Assembly: GCA_020848435.1 (NCBI GenBank)
Contig: JADLAC010000019.1
Coordinates: forward strand, 1 to 64,000
From: Burkholderiales bacterium
GTDB taxonomy: Bacteria > Pseudomonadota > Gammaproteobacteria > Burkholderiales > WYBJ01
Length of the DNA: 64,000 nucleotides
Direction of reading: 5' to 3'
This document shows, one piece after another, positions 18,459 to 28,214 of this stretch (position 1 is its first letter; each line of letters begins with the position of its first letter). The notes under the pieces are model-generated. The model had not been told where the DNA came from. It made no database searches and saw only the letters and a list, made by a program, of their open reading frames with translations. The position numbers were made by a program, and so were the translations under genes.

Positions 18459-19727
18459 CTATGCCGGGACGGGGATCGTGGCAGGCGGCGGTGCCTTGTG
18501 CCGCGGCAATGCGAGCGCCAGCGGCACGCCGATCGTGCCCGCGACCAGCGATATCGTCAGCGACCAGGTGTAGTCGCCCGTCAGATCGAACAGGCTGCCG
18601 CCGAGCCACGCGCCGATCGCCATGCCGATGCCCGCGCCGACCATCTCAAAGGAGTAGATCGAGCTGAGCGGGGCCTTCGTGCCGAAGAGCTGCTTGTTGA
18701 TGATGGGAAAGCCCACCATTTCGCCGCCGTAGCTCAAGCCGAACACGATGGCGAACAGGTAGAACATCCACGGCTCGCTGGCGAAGAACAGAATGATCAC
18801 GGGCAGGGTCTGCCCCAACAGTGCCAGCGTGAGCGTGATCCGCCCACCGAATCGATCCGCGATCAACGAGAACGCGACCCGGCTGATCACCGAGCTGCCG
18901 GCGATTGCCGCGAGCACGCCGGCGGCTTCCACGCCGGGGATGCCCTTGAACGTCGCCATCGACACGACGTGCGCGAGGATGATGGCGTGCGACAGGCAAC
19001 CGATGTGGTGAACGGCCGTCAGATGCCAGACGTTGCGCAGGCGTAGGACTTGGCGCAGGCTGACAGGCGCGGGCGTCGATGGCGTGGATGGTCCGGGGCG
19101 CGTGCCGGCATCCTCGACGCCATAGGGCTGCAAGCCCTTGGTGGCCGGGCTGTTGTAGATGAAGAGCGAAAAGACGCCGAGGATCAGGCCCAGCGCCAGG
19201 CCGATGGTCATGAAGGTGTGCTGCCAGCCCTGCGTTTCGATCAGCCAGCGAAACAGCGGCGCGAAGATGACCGGCCCGATCCCCTGGCCCGCCCAGTAGA
19301 CGCCCATCACGATGCCCAGGTGGCGGTGGAACCAGCGCGTCATGATCACGGGCAGCAGCACGCTGAAGGCCGCGTGTCCCGTCGAGCCGACGAAGATTCC
19401 GTAGATCAAGTAGAAGTGCCATAGCTCCTCGATGGCTCCCAGCAGCACGGTGCCGGTACCGATCATCACGGCAGCGATCAGCATGAGCAGCCGAGCGCCG
19501 AAACGGTCACCGAGCCAACCCATGACGACCAAGGCGGGGATGCCGATGAGGAAGGCGAGCGAGTAGGCGAACGATATGTCGCCGCGCTTCCAGCCGAATC
19601 GTTCCACCAGCGGATCGATGAAGACACCGAACGATGCCTGGTCGGCGCGCGCGACGATATTGAGTACGCACGCCGCGGCCAGGATGACCCAGGCATAGTG
19701 AAATCCGCGCTTGTCGAGATGGGCCAC
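18459..19727 (-). CDS. MFS transporter (oxalate/formate antiporter-like)
   Basis: 12-TM hydrophobic pattern, GWKRGDISFAYSLAFLIGIPALVVMGWLGDRFGAR. Confidence 0.88.
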   Translation of the reverse strand: MAHLDKRGFHYAWVILAAACVLNIVARADQASFGVFIDPLVERFGWKRGDISFAYSLAFLIGIPALVVMGWLGDRFGARLLMLIAAVMIGTGTVLLGAIEELWHFYLIYGIFVGSTGHAAFSVLLPVIMTRWFHRHLGIVMGVYWAGQGIGPVIFAPLFRWLIETQGWQHTFMTIGLALGLILGVFSLFIYNSPATKGLQPYGVEDAGTRPGPSTPSTPAPVSLRQVLRLRNVWHLTAVHHIGCLSHAIILAHVVSMATFKGIPGVEAAGVLAAIAGSSVISRVAFSLIADRFGGRITLTLALLGQTLPVIILFFASEPWMFYLFAIVFGLSYGGEMVGFPIINKQLFGTKAPLSSIYSFEMVGAGIGMAIGAWLGGSLFDLTGDYTWSLTISLVAGTIGVPLALALPRHKAPPPATIPVPA

Positions 19728-19955
19728 GAAAGGACTCGTTGAGGGATTGGGGGGTCAAGGAATGGGATGCGGCTGCCGTATGGTATCAGTCCGGCCTGGC
19801 GTGGTGCCCTGAGCTGAACGCTGTCTCGTACGCTGGTTTCGGGCGCGGAAGAATCGGCGTAACATCGGTTCGCAGGAGACTTGGATGGGGCAGGCGAGCG
19901 GATGACCGGCGAGGTCGCTTGTCCCGAGCTTGCGGATACCCGGTTTGCCGCCGCG

Positions 19956-20120
19956 ATGAAATACTTATTGCTGGTTTTGCTGATCGTCGTGATCGCGGGC
20001 GTGGAGATCTTTCACGAGCTGCGAAGCGCTCATGCGCCCGATGCGACGCTTTGCATCGCGCCCGAAAAGCAGCGCGATGCGCTGCGTGAGATGTTGTTTC
20101 AGCACCTCGGCAGCCACTGA
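19956..20120 (+). CDS. Small single-TM hypothetical protein
   Basis: MKYLLLVLLIVVIAGVEIFHELRSAHAPDATLC...; only an ORF with a hydrophobic N-terminus. Confidence 0.35.
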   Translation: MKYLLLVLLIVVIAGVEIFHELRSAHAPDATLCIAPEKQRDALREMLFQHLGSH

Positions 20121-20387
20121 CATTCCCCTCTCCGGCTTTGGCACGCGACCTTACCACCTTCGCTTCGCCTGTTCCCTGACCTACGCGTTGCTTGCTGCTC
20201 GACGCGCATGATCCTACGCGCGCGGACGCAACAGCCCGGCGTGCCGAGCGCGCCGATTCGGGCGAGGGGAACCGCGCGTTCTCCGCAGGCGTATACAATT
20301 CAGATCAAACCGGCCCGCCAGCCCGCGCAATCGCGCCGGCGAGCGCTGGGCGACGTCACCGACGATCCGCAACAGACCGAGGTTTCG

Positions 20388-21554
20388 ATGGAGTTCGAGC
20401 TGTCCAGCGAGCAGGAGCTCATGCGCGACGCGGCGCGTCGCATGGTTCAACAGGTCATCAGACCGCGGCTCGCCGCTCACGATCGCACCCAGGCATTGCC
20501 GAAGCGCGTCTTCCTGGAGATCTTCGATGCCGTCGCCCGCCTCGGGCTCACCGCGCCGCGATTGCCCGAGTCGGCTGGTGGATCGGGAATCCGCATGGTC
20601 GACTACGGCATCATGTTCGAGCAGATCCCGCCCGCGGTCAGCATGTCGATCTTGTCGCAGGACTCCTGCATCTCGCGCATTTACGCGGAAGCCACGCAAG
20701 AGCAGCGCAAGCGCTTTCTTCCCGACTTGATCGTCGGCAGAAAGATCGGGTGCACCGGCTCGACCGAGCCCGATACCGGCTCGGATCCGCGCGGGGTGAA
20801 GACACGGATGACGCGCGAAGGCGACAGCGTCGTGCTGAGCGGGCGCAAGATGTGGATCACGAACGTGTCGGTCTGCGACACCATGATCGTCACTTGCGTA
20901 GACGCGGCCCAACGCGATGCCAAGCGGCGCGTGGTCAAAGTGATCGTGGAGCGCGAGCATTCGCCGTTCGAGGCCCGCGAGATCGAGGCGATCGGGCTCG
21001 ACCAGGGGCTGCTCGGCGAGGCCGTGTTCGAGAACTGTCGCGTTCCCGCGGCGAACGTGATCGAGTCCGAGCGCGGCGGCACCCACGTGCTCAAGACGAG
21101 CTGGAACGTCAACCGTCCCCTCGTCGGCTTGCAGGCGGTGCACCTGGCGCAACAAGCCTTCGATATCGCGCTCGAATATTCCAAGGCGCGGCGGGCATTC
21201 GGCAAGCCGCTCGCGGGCCACCAGCTCATCCAGAAGAGCCTCTCCGACATGATGACCGCGATCACCGCGAGCCGATTGCTGTGTTACCGCGCCTTGGCAC
21301 AGATCGACGCGGGCAAGGCGGCCGACGGCGCCTCGGCGATGGCGAAGCGCTTCGCGCAGACGGCGTGCGGCGAAGCGGTATGGCAGGCGATGAACGTTCT
21401 CGGCGCGATGGGTCTGTCGCGTGAAGCTGGGCTGGAGCAGATGTTCCGCGACATTCGCATGCTGCCGATACCGGACGGGACCAACGAGATATTGACGCTG
21501 ATCCACGCGCGCGAGCTCACCGGCATCGAGGCCTTTCGCGGCGTGGGCGCTTGA
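20388..21554 (+). CDS. Acyl-CoA dehydrogenase family protein
   Basis: MEFELSSEQELMRDAARRMVQ; GCTGSTEPDTGSDPRGVKT; RRAFGKPLAGHQLIQ; MGLSREAGLEQMFRDIRMLPIPDGTNEI. Confidence 0.93.
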   Translation: MEFELSSEQELMRDAARRMVQQVIRPRLAAHDRTQALPKRVFLEIFDAVARLGLTAPRLPESAGGSGIRMVDYGIMFEQIPPAVSMSILSQDSCISRIYAEATQEQRKRFLPDLIVGRKIGCTGSTEPDTGSDPRGVKTRMTREGDSVVLSGRKMWITNVSVCDTMIVTCVDAAQRDAKRRVVKVIVEREHSPFEAREIEAIGLDQGLLGEAVFENCRVPAANVIESERGGTHVLKTSWNVNRPLVGLQAVHLAQQAFDIALEYSKARRAFGKPLAGHQLIQKSLSDMMTAITASRLLCYRALAQIDAGKAADGASAMAKRFAQTACGEAVWQAMNVLGAMGLSREAGLEQMFRDIRMLPIPDGTNEILTLIHARELTGIEAFRGVGA

Positions 21555-21567
21555 GCCGCCGCATTCG

Positions 21568-23772
21568 ATGAGTGCCATGGCAGCGAAACAGGACAGCTTT
21601 CTCGAAGATGTGCTGGTCGTGGAGCTGGGCGATCGGCGCGGCGTCGGCGCGTGCGGATCGCTGCTGGCGGAGTTGGGCGCGGTGGTCATGCTGGTCGAAG
21701 CGGCCCAGCCCGCAGCGGCGACCAGCAAGTGGACCGATCGCCCGATGGTCGCCGCCGGTAAGCGCAGTGTGCGCATCGATCCGCGCTCGAGCGCGGACCT
21801 TGCCTTGCTCCGACGCGCGCTGGCCAAGGCCGATGTCGTTCTCGCCTCCTCCGACATCGATCCTGCATGGTCTACCGAGCTTGCTGGCGAGGCGCGCGGG
21901 CAGGCGATAGTTTGCGACATCACGGGGTTTGGCGCTTCGGGGCCGCTTGCGGGCCGCGCGTATTCCGATGTGCTCGTGCAGGCTATGGCGGGCGTGATCG
22001 ACACCACCGGCGAGAGCGACGCGGCGCCGGTGATCAGTCGAATCCCCATAGCCGAATGGTCGGCGGGACTCTACGCCCTTGCCGGGGTGCTCGCCGCGTT
22101 GCGTGCTCGCGATACGCAGGGCTGCGTCCAGAGCGTCGAGGTCGCGCTCTTCGATGTGGCGGTGAGCTGGCTCACGACGTTCCTGCCGGCCCATTTCGTC
22201 GGAACCGAGCCCAAGCGGGTGGGTAACCACCACCCCTCGATGTCGCCCTGGAATGCGTATCGGGCCCTCGACGGCTGGGTCATGCTATGCGCCGGGTCGA
22301 ACGACATGTGGCGCCGGGTGTGCGATGTTATCGGCCGTCCCGAGCTGGTCGCCGAAGAGCGCTATTCCACGCCGACCCACCGGGTGAAGATCAATGCCGA
22401 GGTCGATGCGCTGGTGCAAGCGTGGAGCCTGGAGCACAACGTAGCCGATTGCATCGAGCGACTGTCAGCGGCGGGATTGCCTTGCGGGCCGATCTACAGC
22501 ATCGCCGAGCTGTTCACCGAAGCGAGCCTCGTGCACCGGAGAATGGTGCGCGAGCTCCACGATCGGACCAGCGGCAAGTCGGTCCGGGTCGCCGGCGCGG
22601 TGTTTCGTGGTACGGGCGCGCACGGCATCGCGGCCGCGGCCATTCCTAGCGCGGGCGAGGATCAAGCGCTGCTGGAGCGCTACGCCGCGCGCCGGCGCGT
22701 GCCGCCCCCGTGGGCCAGCGCGAGCGGCGAGCCGATTCGGTCCGTGCTTGCCGGCATTCGGGTGGTGGAGATCGGCAGCTACACCACCGCGCCGCTGTGC
22801 GCTCGGCAGCTCGCCGCGCTCGGCGCGGACGTAATCAAGGTCGAGCCGCCGGACGGCGATCCCGCGCGCGCCCTTCCTCCGTTGCGCTCGGGCCATAGTT
22901 ATTTCTTCGTGATGACCAACTCCGACAAGCGGGCGCTGACCCTCGATCTGCGCGCGCCGCAGGGCAAGTCGGTGCTGCGCGCGCTGCTTGCGCGTGCCGA
23001 CGTGTTCGTCGACAACTTGAAGCCCGGCTCGTTATCGCGGCTCGGATTCGGCCGGGAAGCGCTGTCTCGTCTCAACCCCGGACTGGTACATTGCTCGGTG
23101 TCGGGATTCGGCGCCGATTCGCCGCTCGCCGATCGGCCGGGCATGGATACGACCATACAGGGCATGGCGGGCATCATGGACTTGACGCGCGCGGGCGAAA
23201 CGCCCTTCAAGACCGGCGTGTCGGTCGCCGATTTGACCGGCGCCCAACTGGGACTGGCCGGGATTCTGGCCGCGCTGGCGCGGCGTGAACGCACCGGCCT
23301 GGGATGCGCGCTCGACATGTCCATGCAGGACGCGGGGGCCTGGCTCACGCGGGCAGCCTGGAACCGGGAAGTCGCCGACGAGGCTGCCGCCACGCTGGTG
23401 CGGTGCGAAGACGGCTACGTCGCGGCCGAGGCGAACGCGGGCACGTTGCTCGATGCTGCCTCGGAGCACGTGTCGGCGAGTAGCGCCGATCGGTCGTTGT
23501 CCACGCGTCTGGTTCGTGCCGAGCTGGTCGAGCATCTTGCAAGCCGCGGGGTGACGAGCGCGCCGGTGCTGCGCGTGAGCGAAGTGGTCCGGCATCCGCA
23601 AACGCTCGCGCGCGCGCTGATCTTGAAGGCTGCGGCGCGCGACGGCCTCGAATGGCCGCTGCTCGCGTCGCCCATACGCCTTGCAGCGACACCGGCGGTG
23701 GTGCAGCAGCCGATCGGCGATGCCGCCGCGGATCCGAGCGAGCTGCTGAAGGCGTGGGGCGTCGCGATCTAG
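21568..23772 (+). CDS. CaiB/BaiF CoA-transferase, two tandem domains fused (734 aa)
   Basis: N-half VLVVELGDRRGVGACGSLLAELGAVVMLVE; C-half GIRVVEIGSYTTAPLCARQLAALGADVIKVEPPDGDPAR...NSDKRALTLDLRAPQGK. Confidence 0.9.
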   Translation: MSAMAAKQDSFLEDVLVVELGDRRGVGACGSLLAELGAVVMLVEAAQPAAATSKWTDRPMVAAGKRSVRIDPRSSADLALLRRALAKADVVLASSDIDPAWSTELAGEARGQAIVCDITGFGASGPLAGRAYSDVLVQAMAGVIDTTGESDAAPVISRIPIAEWSAGLYALAGVLAALRARDTQGCVQSVEVALFDVAVSWLTTFLPAHFVGTEPKRVGNHHPSMSPWNAYRALDGWVMLCAGSNDMWRRVCDVIGRPELVAEERYSTPTHRVKINAEVDALVQAWSLEHNVADCIERLSAAGLPCGPIYSIAELFTEASLVHRRMVRELHDRTSGKSVRVAGAVFRGTGAHGIAAAAIPSAGEDQALLERYAARRRVPPPWASASGEPIRSVLAGIRVVEIGSYTTAPLCARQLAALGADVIKVEPPDGDPARALPPLRSGHSYFFVMTNSDKRALTLDLRAPQGKSVLRALLARADVFVDNLKPGSLSRLGFGREALSRLNPGLVHCSVSGFGADSPLADRPGMDTTIQGMAGIMDLTRAGETPFKTGVSVADLTGAQLGLAGILAALARRERTGLGCALDMSMQDAGAWLTRAAWNREVADEAAATLVRCEDGYVAAEANAGTLLDAASEHVSASSADRSLSTRLVRAELVEHLASRGVTSAPVLRVSEVVRHPQTLARALILKAAARDGLEWPLLASPIRLAATPAVVQQPIGDAAADPSELLKAWGVAI

Positions 23773-23882
23773 CTAGGACTTGGGACACTCGCAGCGGCGC
23801 GCGGTCAAGCAATCCGATCGCAGGCACGGCCGATCGGCCGTGGCGCGTATCGACATCATGGGCTAAAGTTGAAAGGCGAGGG

Positions 23883-24875
23883 ATGAGTGCGATACAGGCG
23901 GGTCGTCGAACACGGATTGTCGCCGGCATTGTCTTGGGGCTGATGGGGCAGACGCCGGTGCTTGCCCAAGACTATCCGTCCCGGCCGATACGGTTCGTGC
24001 AACCGTTTCCCCCGGGCGGTGCGGTCGATACCATATCGCGCGTGGTGGCAGAGCGCCTGTCGGCGCGGCTCGGGCAGCAGGTGGTGGTCGACAACCGGCC
24101 GGGAGCCAACGGTGCCATCGCCTTGAACATCGTCGCGGCGAGCCCCGCCGACGGCTACACGATGATGGCGGTGGCGCAATCGTTCCTCACGCACCAGACG
24201 ATCTACCGCGATTTCAAGCACGATGTCCGCAAGGACCTCGCGCCGATCATTCAAGGCGCGATCTTTCCGCTGGTGTTGGTCGTGCATCCTGCCGTGCCGG
24301 TGCGCTCGGTCAAGGAGCTGGTGGAGCGCGCGAAGAGCCAACCCGGGTCGATGGCTTACGGCGACAACGGCGGCATCGGCTCGAGCGGCCATATCGCCAG
24401 CGAATTCCTGCGCCAGCGCGCCGGAATCGATGTCACCCACGTCCTCTACAAGGGGGCGGGTCCGATGTACGTGGACCTGATGGGCGGCCAGATACAGATG
24501 GCATTCGCGCACATCACCTCGATCCTGCCGCACGTCAAGGCCGCCCGGTTGCGGCCACTCGCTTCCACCAGCGCGACGCGCGTACCATCGATGCCGGATG
24601 TGCCGATCATGGCGGAATCCGGCTTTCCCGGCTTCACCGTGAGCGAGGTGTGGGGCATCCTCGGCCCTGCGGGACTGAACGACGCGATCGCGCTGCGGCT
24701 CAACCGTGAGATCGGCGAGATTCTGAAAGCCGGGCCGCTCTACGAGCGACTCACGGCCGAAGGCGGACAGGTGCTCGCCGGGCCGCCGCGGGAATTCGCC
24801 AGCTTCATCGCCACCGAGGTGCCGAGGATAGCGGGCGTGTTGCGCCAGGCGGGTATCAAGGCGGGCAGCTTCTGA
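23883..24875 (+). CDS. Bug/TctC family substrate-binding protein
   Basis: YPSRPIRFVQPFPPGGAVDTISRVV; VDNRPGANGAIA; HVLYKGAGPMYVD. Confidence 0.92.
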   Translation: MSAIQAGRRTRIVAGIVLGLMGQTPVLAQDYPSRPIRFVQPFPPGGAVDTISRVVAERLSARLGQQVVVDNRPGANGAIALNIVAASPADGYTMMAVAQSFLTHQTIYRDFKHDVRKDLAPIIQGAIFPLVLVVHPAVPVRSVKELVERAKSQPGSMAYGDNGGIGSSGHIASEFLRQRAGIDVTHVLYKGAGPMYVDLMGGQIQMAFAHITSILPHVKAARLRPLASTSATRVPSMPDVPIMAESGFPGFTVSEVWGILGPAGLNDAIALRLNREIGEILKAGPLYERLTAEGGQVLAGPPREFASFIATEVPRIAGVLRQAGIKAGSF

Positions 24876-25138
24876 GGGACGAGCGCCAGCCGAACGTGCC
24901 CAGATGGCATGGGGGCCGGCGAGCCCGCCGCCGAGGTAGACCGCGCATCGAAGCCAAAGCAGGCGCCGGGTTGAATCCGGCCTCCCGCCGTGTTACGTTT
25001 TGCCACACAGGGTATCGAGAAGTGGAACGACAAGCCGATTGATCGGCGACCCTGGTCCGACCCCTGGTCCGACCTGGTCCCTTTCTGCGGCTCGACCGCG
25101 TAGGCAAGGCCGAGCTGCCTTTCTTCGACGAGGACGAT

Positions 25139-25930
25139 ATGGATCTGAAGCTTCAGAATCGCGTTGCATTGGTAACGGGCGCGGGCCAGGGCATCGGCCG
25201 CGCCATCGCGCTGGCATTGGCGGCCGAAGGCGCGCGCATAGCGGTCAACGACATAAACGCCGCCAAAGCGGAGGAGACGGTTGCGGCGCTGCGCCAGGGC
25301 GGTGGTCAGGCCATGGCGGCGGCATGCGATATCACCGACCTCGCCGCGATCCGCGCTACGACGGCCAAGATCGAAGCCGAGTACGGGCGCATCGACGTGC
25401 TGGTCAACAACGCCGCCTTGCTGCTCGCGCACGAGCTGTTCGTGGACACCAAGCCCGAGGAGTGCGACCGCGAGATCAAGGTCGTCCTCTACGGCACCAT
25501 GAACTGCGCTCGCGCGGTGCTGCCTGGCATGATCCAGCGCAATTTCGGCAAGGTCATCAATATCGTGACCGACGCGGCACGCGTCGGCCAGGAGCGGCAG
25601 TGCAACTACTCCGCTGCCAAGGGAGGGGTGATCTCGTTCACCAAGTCGATCGCCAAGGAGGTCGGGCGCAACAATGTCAACGTCAATGCCGTGTCGCCCG
25701 GCGCGACCAATTCCCCGATGCGCCTGGAGATGCTGCGCCAGCTCACCGAGAAGATCGGCGAGCAGAAGGCGGCCGAGCGCGAAGAGAAGGTCAAGCGTGC
25801 CTACGCGCTGCGCCGCATCGGCGAGCCGGAGGACATCTCCAACGCGGTCGTTTTTCTCGCCTCGGAAGCGGCGCGCCACATCACGGGTCAGATTCTGAGC
25901 GTCAACGGCGGCTTCGCCATGCCGGGTTGA
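25139..25930 (+). CDS. SDR family NAD(P)-dependent oxidoreductase
   Basis: VALVTGAGQGIGRAIALALAAEGARIAV; VLVNNAALL; YSAAKGGVISFTKSIAKE. Confidence 0.93.
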   Translation: MDLKLQNRVALVTGAGQGIGRAIALALAAEGARIAVNDINAAKAEETVAALRQGGGQAMAAACDITDLAAIRATTAKIEAEYGRIDVLVNNAALLLAHELFVDTKPEECDREIKVVLYGTMNCARAVLPGMIQRNFGKVINIVTDAARVGQERQCNYSAAKGGVISFTKSIAKEVGRNNVNVNAVSPGATNSPMRLEMLRQLTEKIGEQKAAEREEKVKRAYALRRIGEPEDISNAVVFLASEAARHITGQILSVNGGFAMPG

Positions 25931-26016
25931 GGACTTCGCGCGCGCTGCATCGTCACTGATGATCGAGTGCGCGAACCGGATCTCGGCCGATCTGGGCTAC
26001 GAGGCGCGGGGTGCTG

Positions 26017-27168
26017 CTAGCGGTCGAGCCGATACTTCGCGATCCGCTTCTCGTCGAGGATGAGCCCGAGCCCCGGCGCCTGCGGCGCCTGCACCGCGGC
26101 ATTCTCGACCGCGATGGGGTCCACCACGACGTCATCGACCAGGCTGGTGAGGCCGAAGGCGAACGGTCCATCGAGCATGGGGGCGGGCCAGGATGTCGCC
26201 AGATGCGCGACCGATGCCGTCGCCACGCTGGTACACGGATGATTGCCGGGACACACGCGCATGCCGGCGGCATCGGCGATCTGCCATAGCCGGCGCGTAT
26301 ACCACAGACCGCCGTTCTTCGCGACCTTGGTCTGAAACGCGGCGGCCGCGCGCTTGCGGATGACCGCGATGAGATCGTGATCGCTGGAAACCTGCTCGTC
26401 GGCGAGCAACGGGATATCGACTCGCCGCGCAAGCTCCGCGGTCCCGTCTAGGTCCCAAATCTCCAGCAATTGCTCGGCTGCCTGGATGCGGTAGGGCTGG
26501 ATGCTCTTGAGCAACTCCAGGGCGCTGTCGAAGCGCATGCCGGCGTTCGCGTCGATGCGAATCTCGACTGCGTCACCGAGCCCTTCGCGCACCGCCTTGA
26601 CCGCGCCCGCGGCGGCGGCAACGTTTTCATCCGTCTTGATGACGAAGGTGCGGTAGCCTTCCGCCAGGAGCCGTTGCGCGTCTGCCAGCGTTTCTTCGCG
26701 CGAGGGCTTGATGGAGATGAGCCCGCACATCGGCACCCGCTCGCGGCATTTGCCCCCCAGGAGCGTGTAGGCCGGCACCCCGAGCACCTTGCCCTGGATG
26801 TCGACCATCGCGTCGGCGATCGCCGCTTGCGCGTAGTAGCTGTGGTAGATGGTCTCGTCGAGTGCGCGCATGAGGCTGGCGATGTCGAACGGCGATTTGC
26901 CCTCGAGCTGCGGCGCGAAATGCTCGTGGATCGCGGCGTGCAGGCTCGCGATCGTCTCCGAGCTGCCGTGGCGGCGCCAGGCTTGCGTCTCGCCGATGCC
27001 GCTCACGCCTTGGTCGGTGTGCAGGCGCACCAGGAGGACATCGACCGAGGGTCGAGCGGGCCCGCTTGCGATCTTGTGCAAGGACTTGAACGGTATGCGC
27101 AGCGGGATCGATTCGACGCGCGTGATGCGCAGCCCCGGCAGCGTGTTCAATGCGTTGGACGCAGCCAT
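26017..27168 (-). CDS. Mandelate racemase/muconate lactonizing enzyme family protein (enolase superfamily)
   Basis: MAASNALNTLPGLRITRVESIPLRIPFK...VEIRIDANAGM...LLADEQVSSDHDL...KVAKNGGL. Confidence 0.92.
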   Translation of the reverse strand: MAASNALNTLPGLRITRVESIPLRIPFKSLHKIASGPARPSVDVLLVRLHTDQGVSGIGETQAWRRHGSSETIASLHAAIHEHFAPQLEGKSPFDIASLMRALDETIYHSYYAQAAIADAMVDIQGKVLGVPAYTLLGGKCRERVPMCGLISIKPSREETLADAQRLLAEGYRTFVIKTDENVAAAAGAVKAVREGLGDAVEIRIDANAGMRFDSALELLKSIQPYRIQAAEQLLEIWDLDGTAELARRVDIPLLADEQVSSDHDLIAVIRKRAAAAFQTKVAKNGGLWYTRRLWQIADAAGMRVCPGNHPCTSVATASVAHLATSWPAPMLDGPFAFGLTSLVDDVVVDPIAVENAAVQAPQAPGLGLILDEKRIAKYRLDR

Positions 27169-28154
27169 CACGAGGCCCCTGCTCGACGCTCGATGTTGGC
27201 CTTGCGCACCACCTCCGCCCAAAGCGCGAGCTCTTTCTTGTAATAGCGGTCCATTTCTTCCGCGGAGCCGCCGAGCGGTTCGACGCCCACCTGCCTCAAA
27301 CGAGACTGAATGTCGGGGACCTGCAGCACCGCGTTGAGCTCGCCGTTGAGTCTGGTGACCACCGCGGCCGGTGTCTTGGCCGGCGCCATGATGCCGATCC
27401 AGTAATCGGACTTGAGCTCCGAGAAGCCTTGTTCGGCGATCGTCGGGACCTTCGGCAGGACGCTCGATCGCTTCTCGCTGAACACCACCAGGGGCTTCAG
27501 CCGGCCGGCCTTGACGTAGGACTCCTGCGTGGCGACCGATCCGATCATCGTGGAGACGTGCCCGGCCATCGTGTCGATGACCGCCGGCCCGCCGCCCTTG
27601 TACGGCACGTGCAATAGCTTCACGTGCGCGCGCTGCACGAAATGCTCCACCAGCAGATGCTGGGACGAGCCGGCGCCGACCGAGGCGTAGGTGATCTCTC
27701 CGGGGCGGCGCTTCGCAAGTGCGATCAGCTCCTTGATCGAATTCACCGGAAACGAGGGATTCGCCGACATGAGATTGGTCGCCGCGGCCAGCAACACGAC
27801 GCTCTCGAAGTCGCGCAGCGAATCGTACGGCAGCTTGGAGAATATGGCGGGATTGGTCGCGTTGGTGCTGTTGCCGAGCAGCAGCGTGTAGCCATCGGGC
27901 TGCGCGCGGGCGACCAGCTCGGTCGCGATGATGGTATCTGCGCCCGGGCGATTCTCGACGAGCACCTGGCTGCCGAAGCGCTCGGAGAGTCGCGCCGCGA
28001 CGACGCGCGCTACAATGTCCGTGCTCCCGCCCGGGGCATAACCCAGGATGAGACGGATCGGTTTCGCGGGATAGCTGGCCGCGGTTGGCTGTGCCTGCGC
28101 GCAGGCGCACGTCAAGCCCAGAACGATACTCGTGAACGCACGTTCGACCCACAT
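27168..28154 (-). CDS. Bug/TctC family substrate-binding protein
   Basis: YPAKPIRLILGYAPGGSTDIVARVV; VENRPGADTIIATE; HVPYKGGGPAVID. Confidence 0.93.
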   Translation of the reverse strand: MWVERAFTSIVLGLTCACAQAQPTAASYPAKPIRLILGYAPGGSTDIVARVVAARLSERFGSQVLVENRPGADTIIATELVARAQPDGYTLLLGNSTNATNPAIFSKLPYDSLRDFESVVLLAAATNLMSANPSFPVNSIKELIALAKRRPGEITYASVGAGSSQHLLVEHFVQRAHVKLLHVPYKGGGPAVIDTMAGHVSTMIGSVATQESYVKAGRLKPLVVFSEKRSSVLPKVPTIAEQGFSELKSDYWIGIMAPAKTPAAVVTRLNGELNAVLQVPDIQSRLRQVGVEPLGGSAEEMDRYYKKELALWAEVVRKANIERRAGAS

Positions 28155-28214
28155 TTCGACTCATCCAGTGATTGCACCAACGGCCAATGATGCACCGAAA
28201 AGGGATTCGCTGCC

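Noticed and set aside
16742-18667. 641-aa plus-strand ORF
   Set aside because: Antisense to the clear glucan phosphorylase gene; low-complexity H/R/A-rich translation typical of high-GC shadow ORFs.
21545-21570. Acyl-CoA dehydrogenase ends in GVGA-TGA, resembling the UGSC context
   Set aside because: The next codons are GCC GCC GCA with no GSC/GTC motif. The protein ends at a normal ACAD C-terminus and a new gene starts at 21568; treated as a true stop.
20214-22049. 611-aa minus-strand ORF
   Set aside because: Antisense to the acyl-CoA dehydrogenase and CoA-transferase genes; no family motifs.
26017-28164. 715-aa single ORF on the minus strand
   Set aside because: Its N-terminal half is an out-of-frame shadow of the Bug gene 27168-28154; the real gene is the MR/MLE enzyme from 27168.
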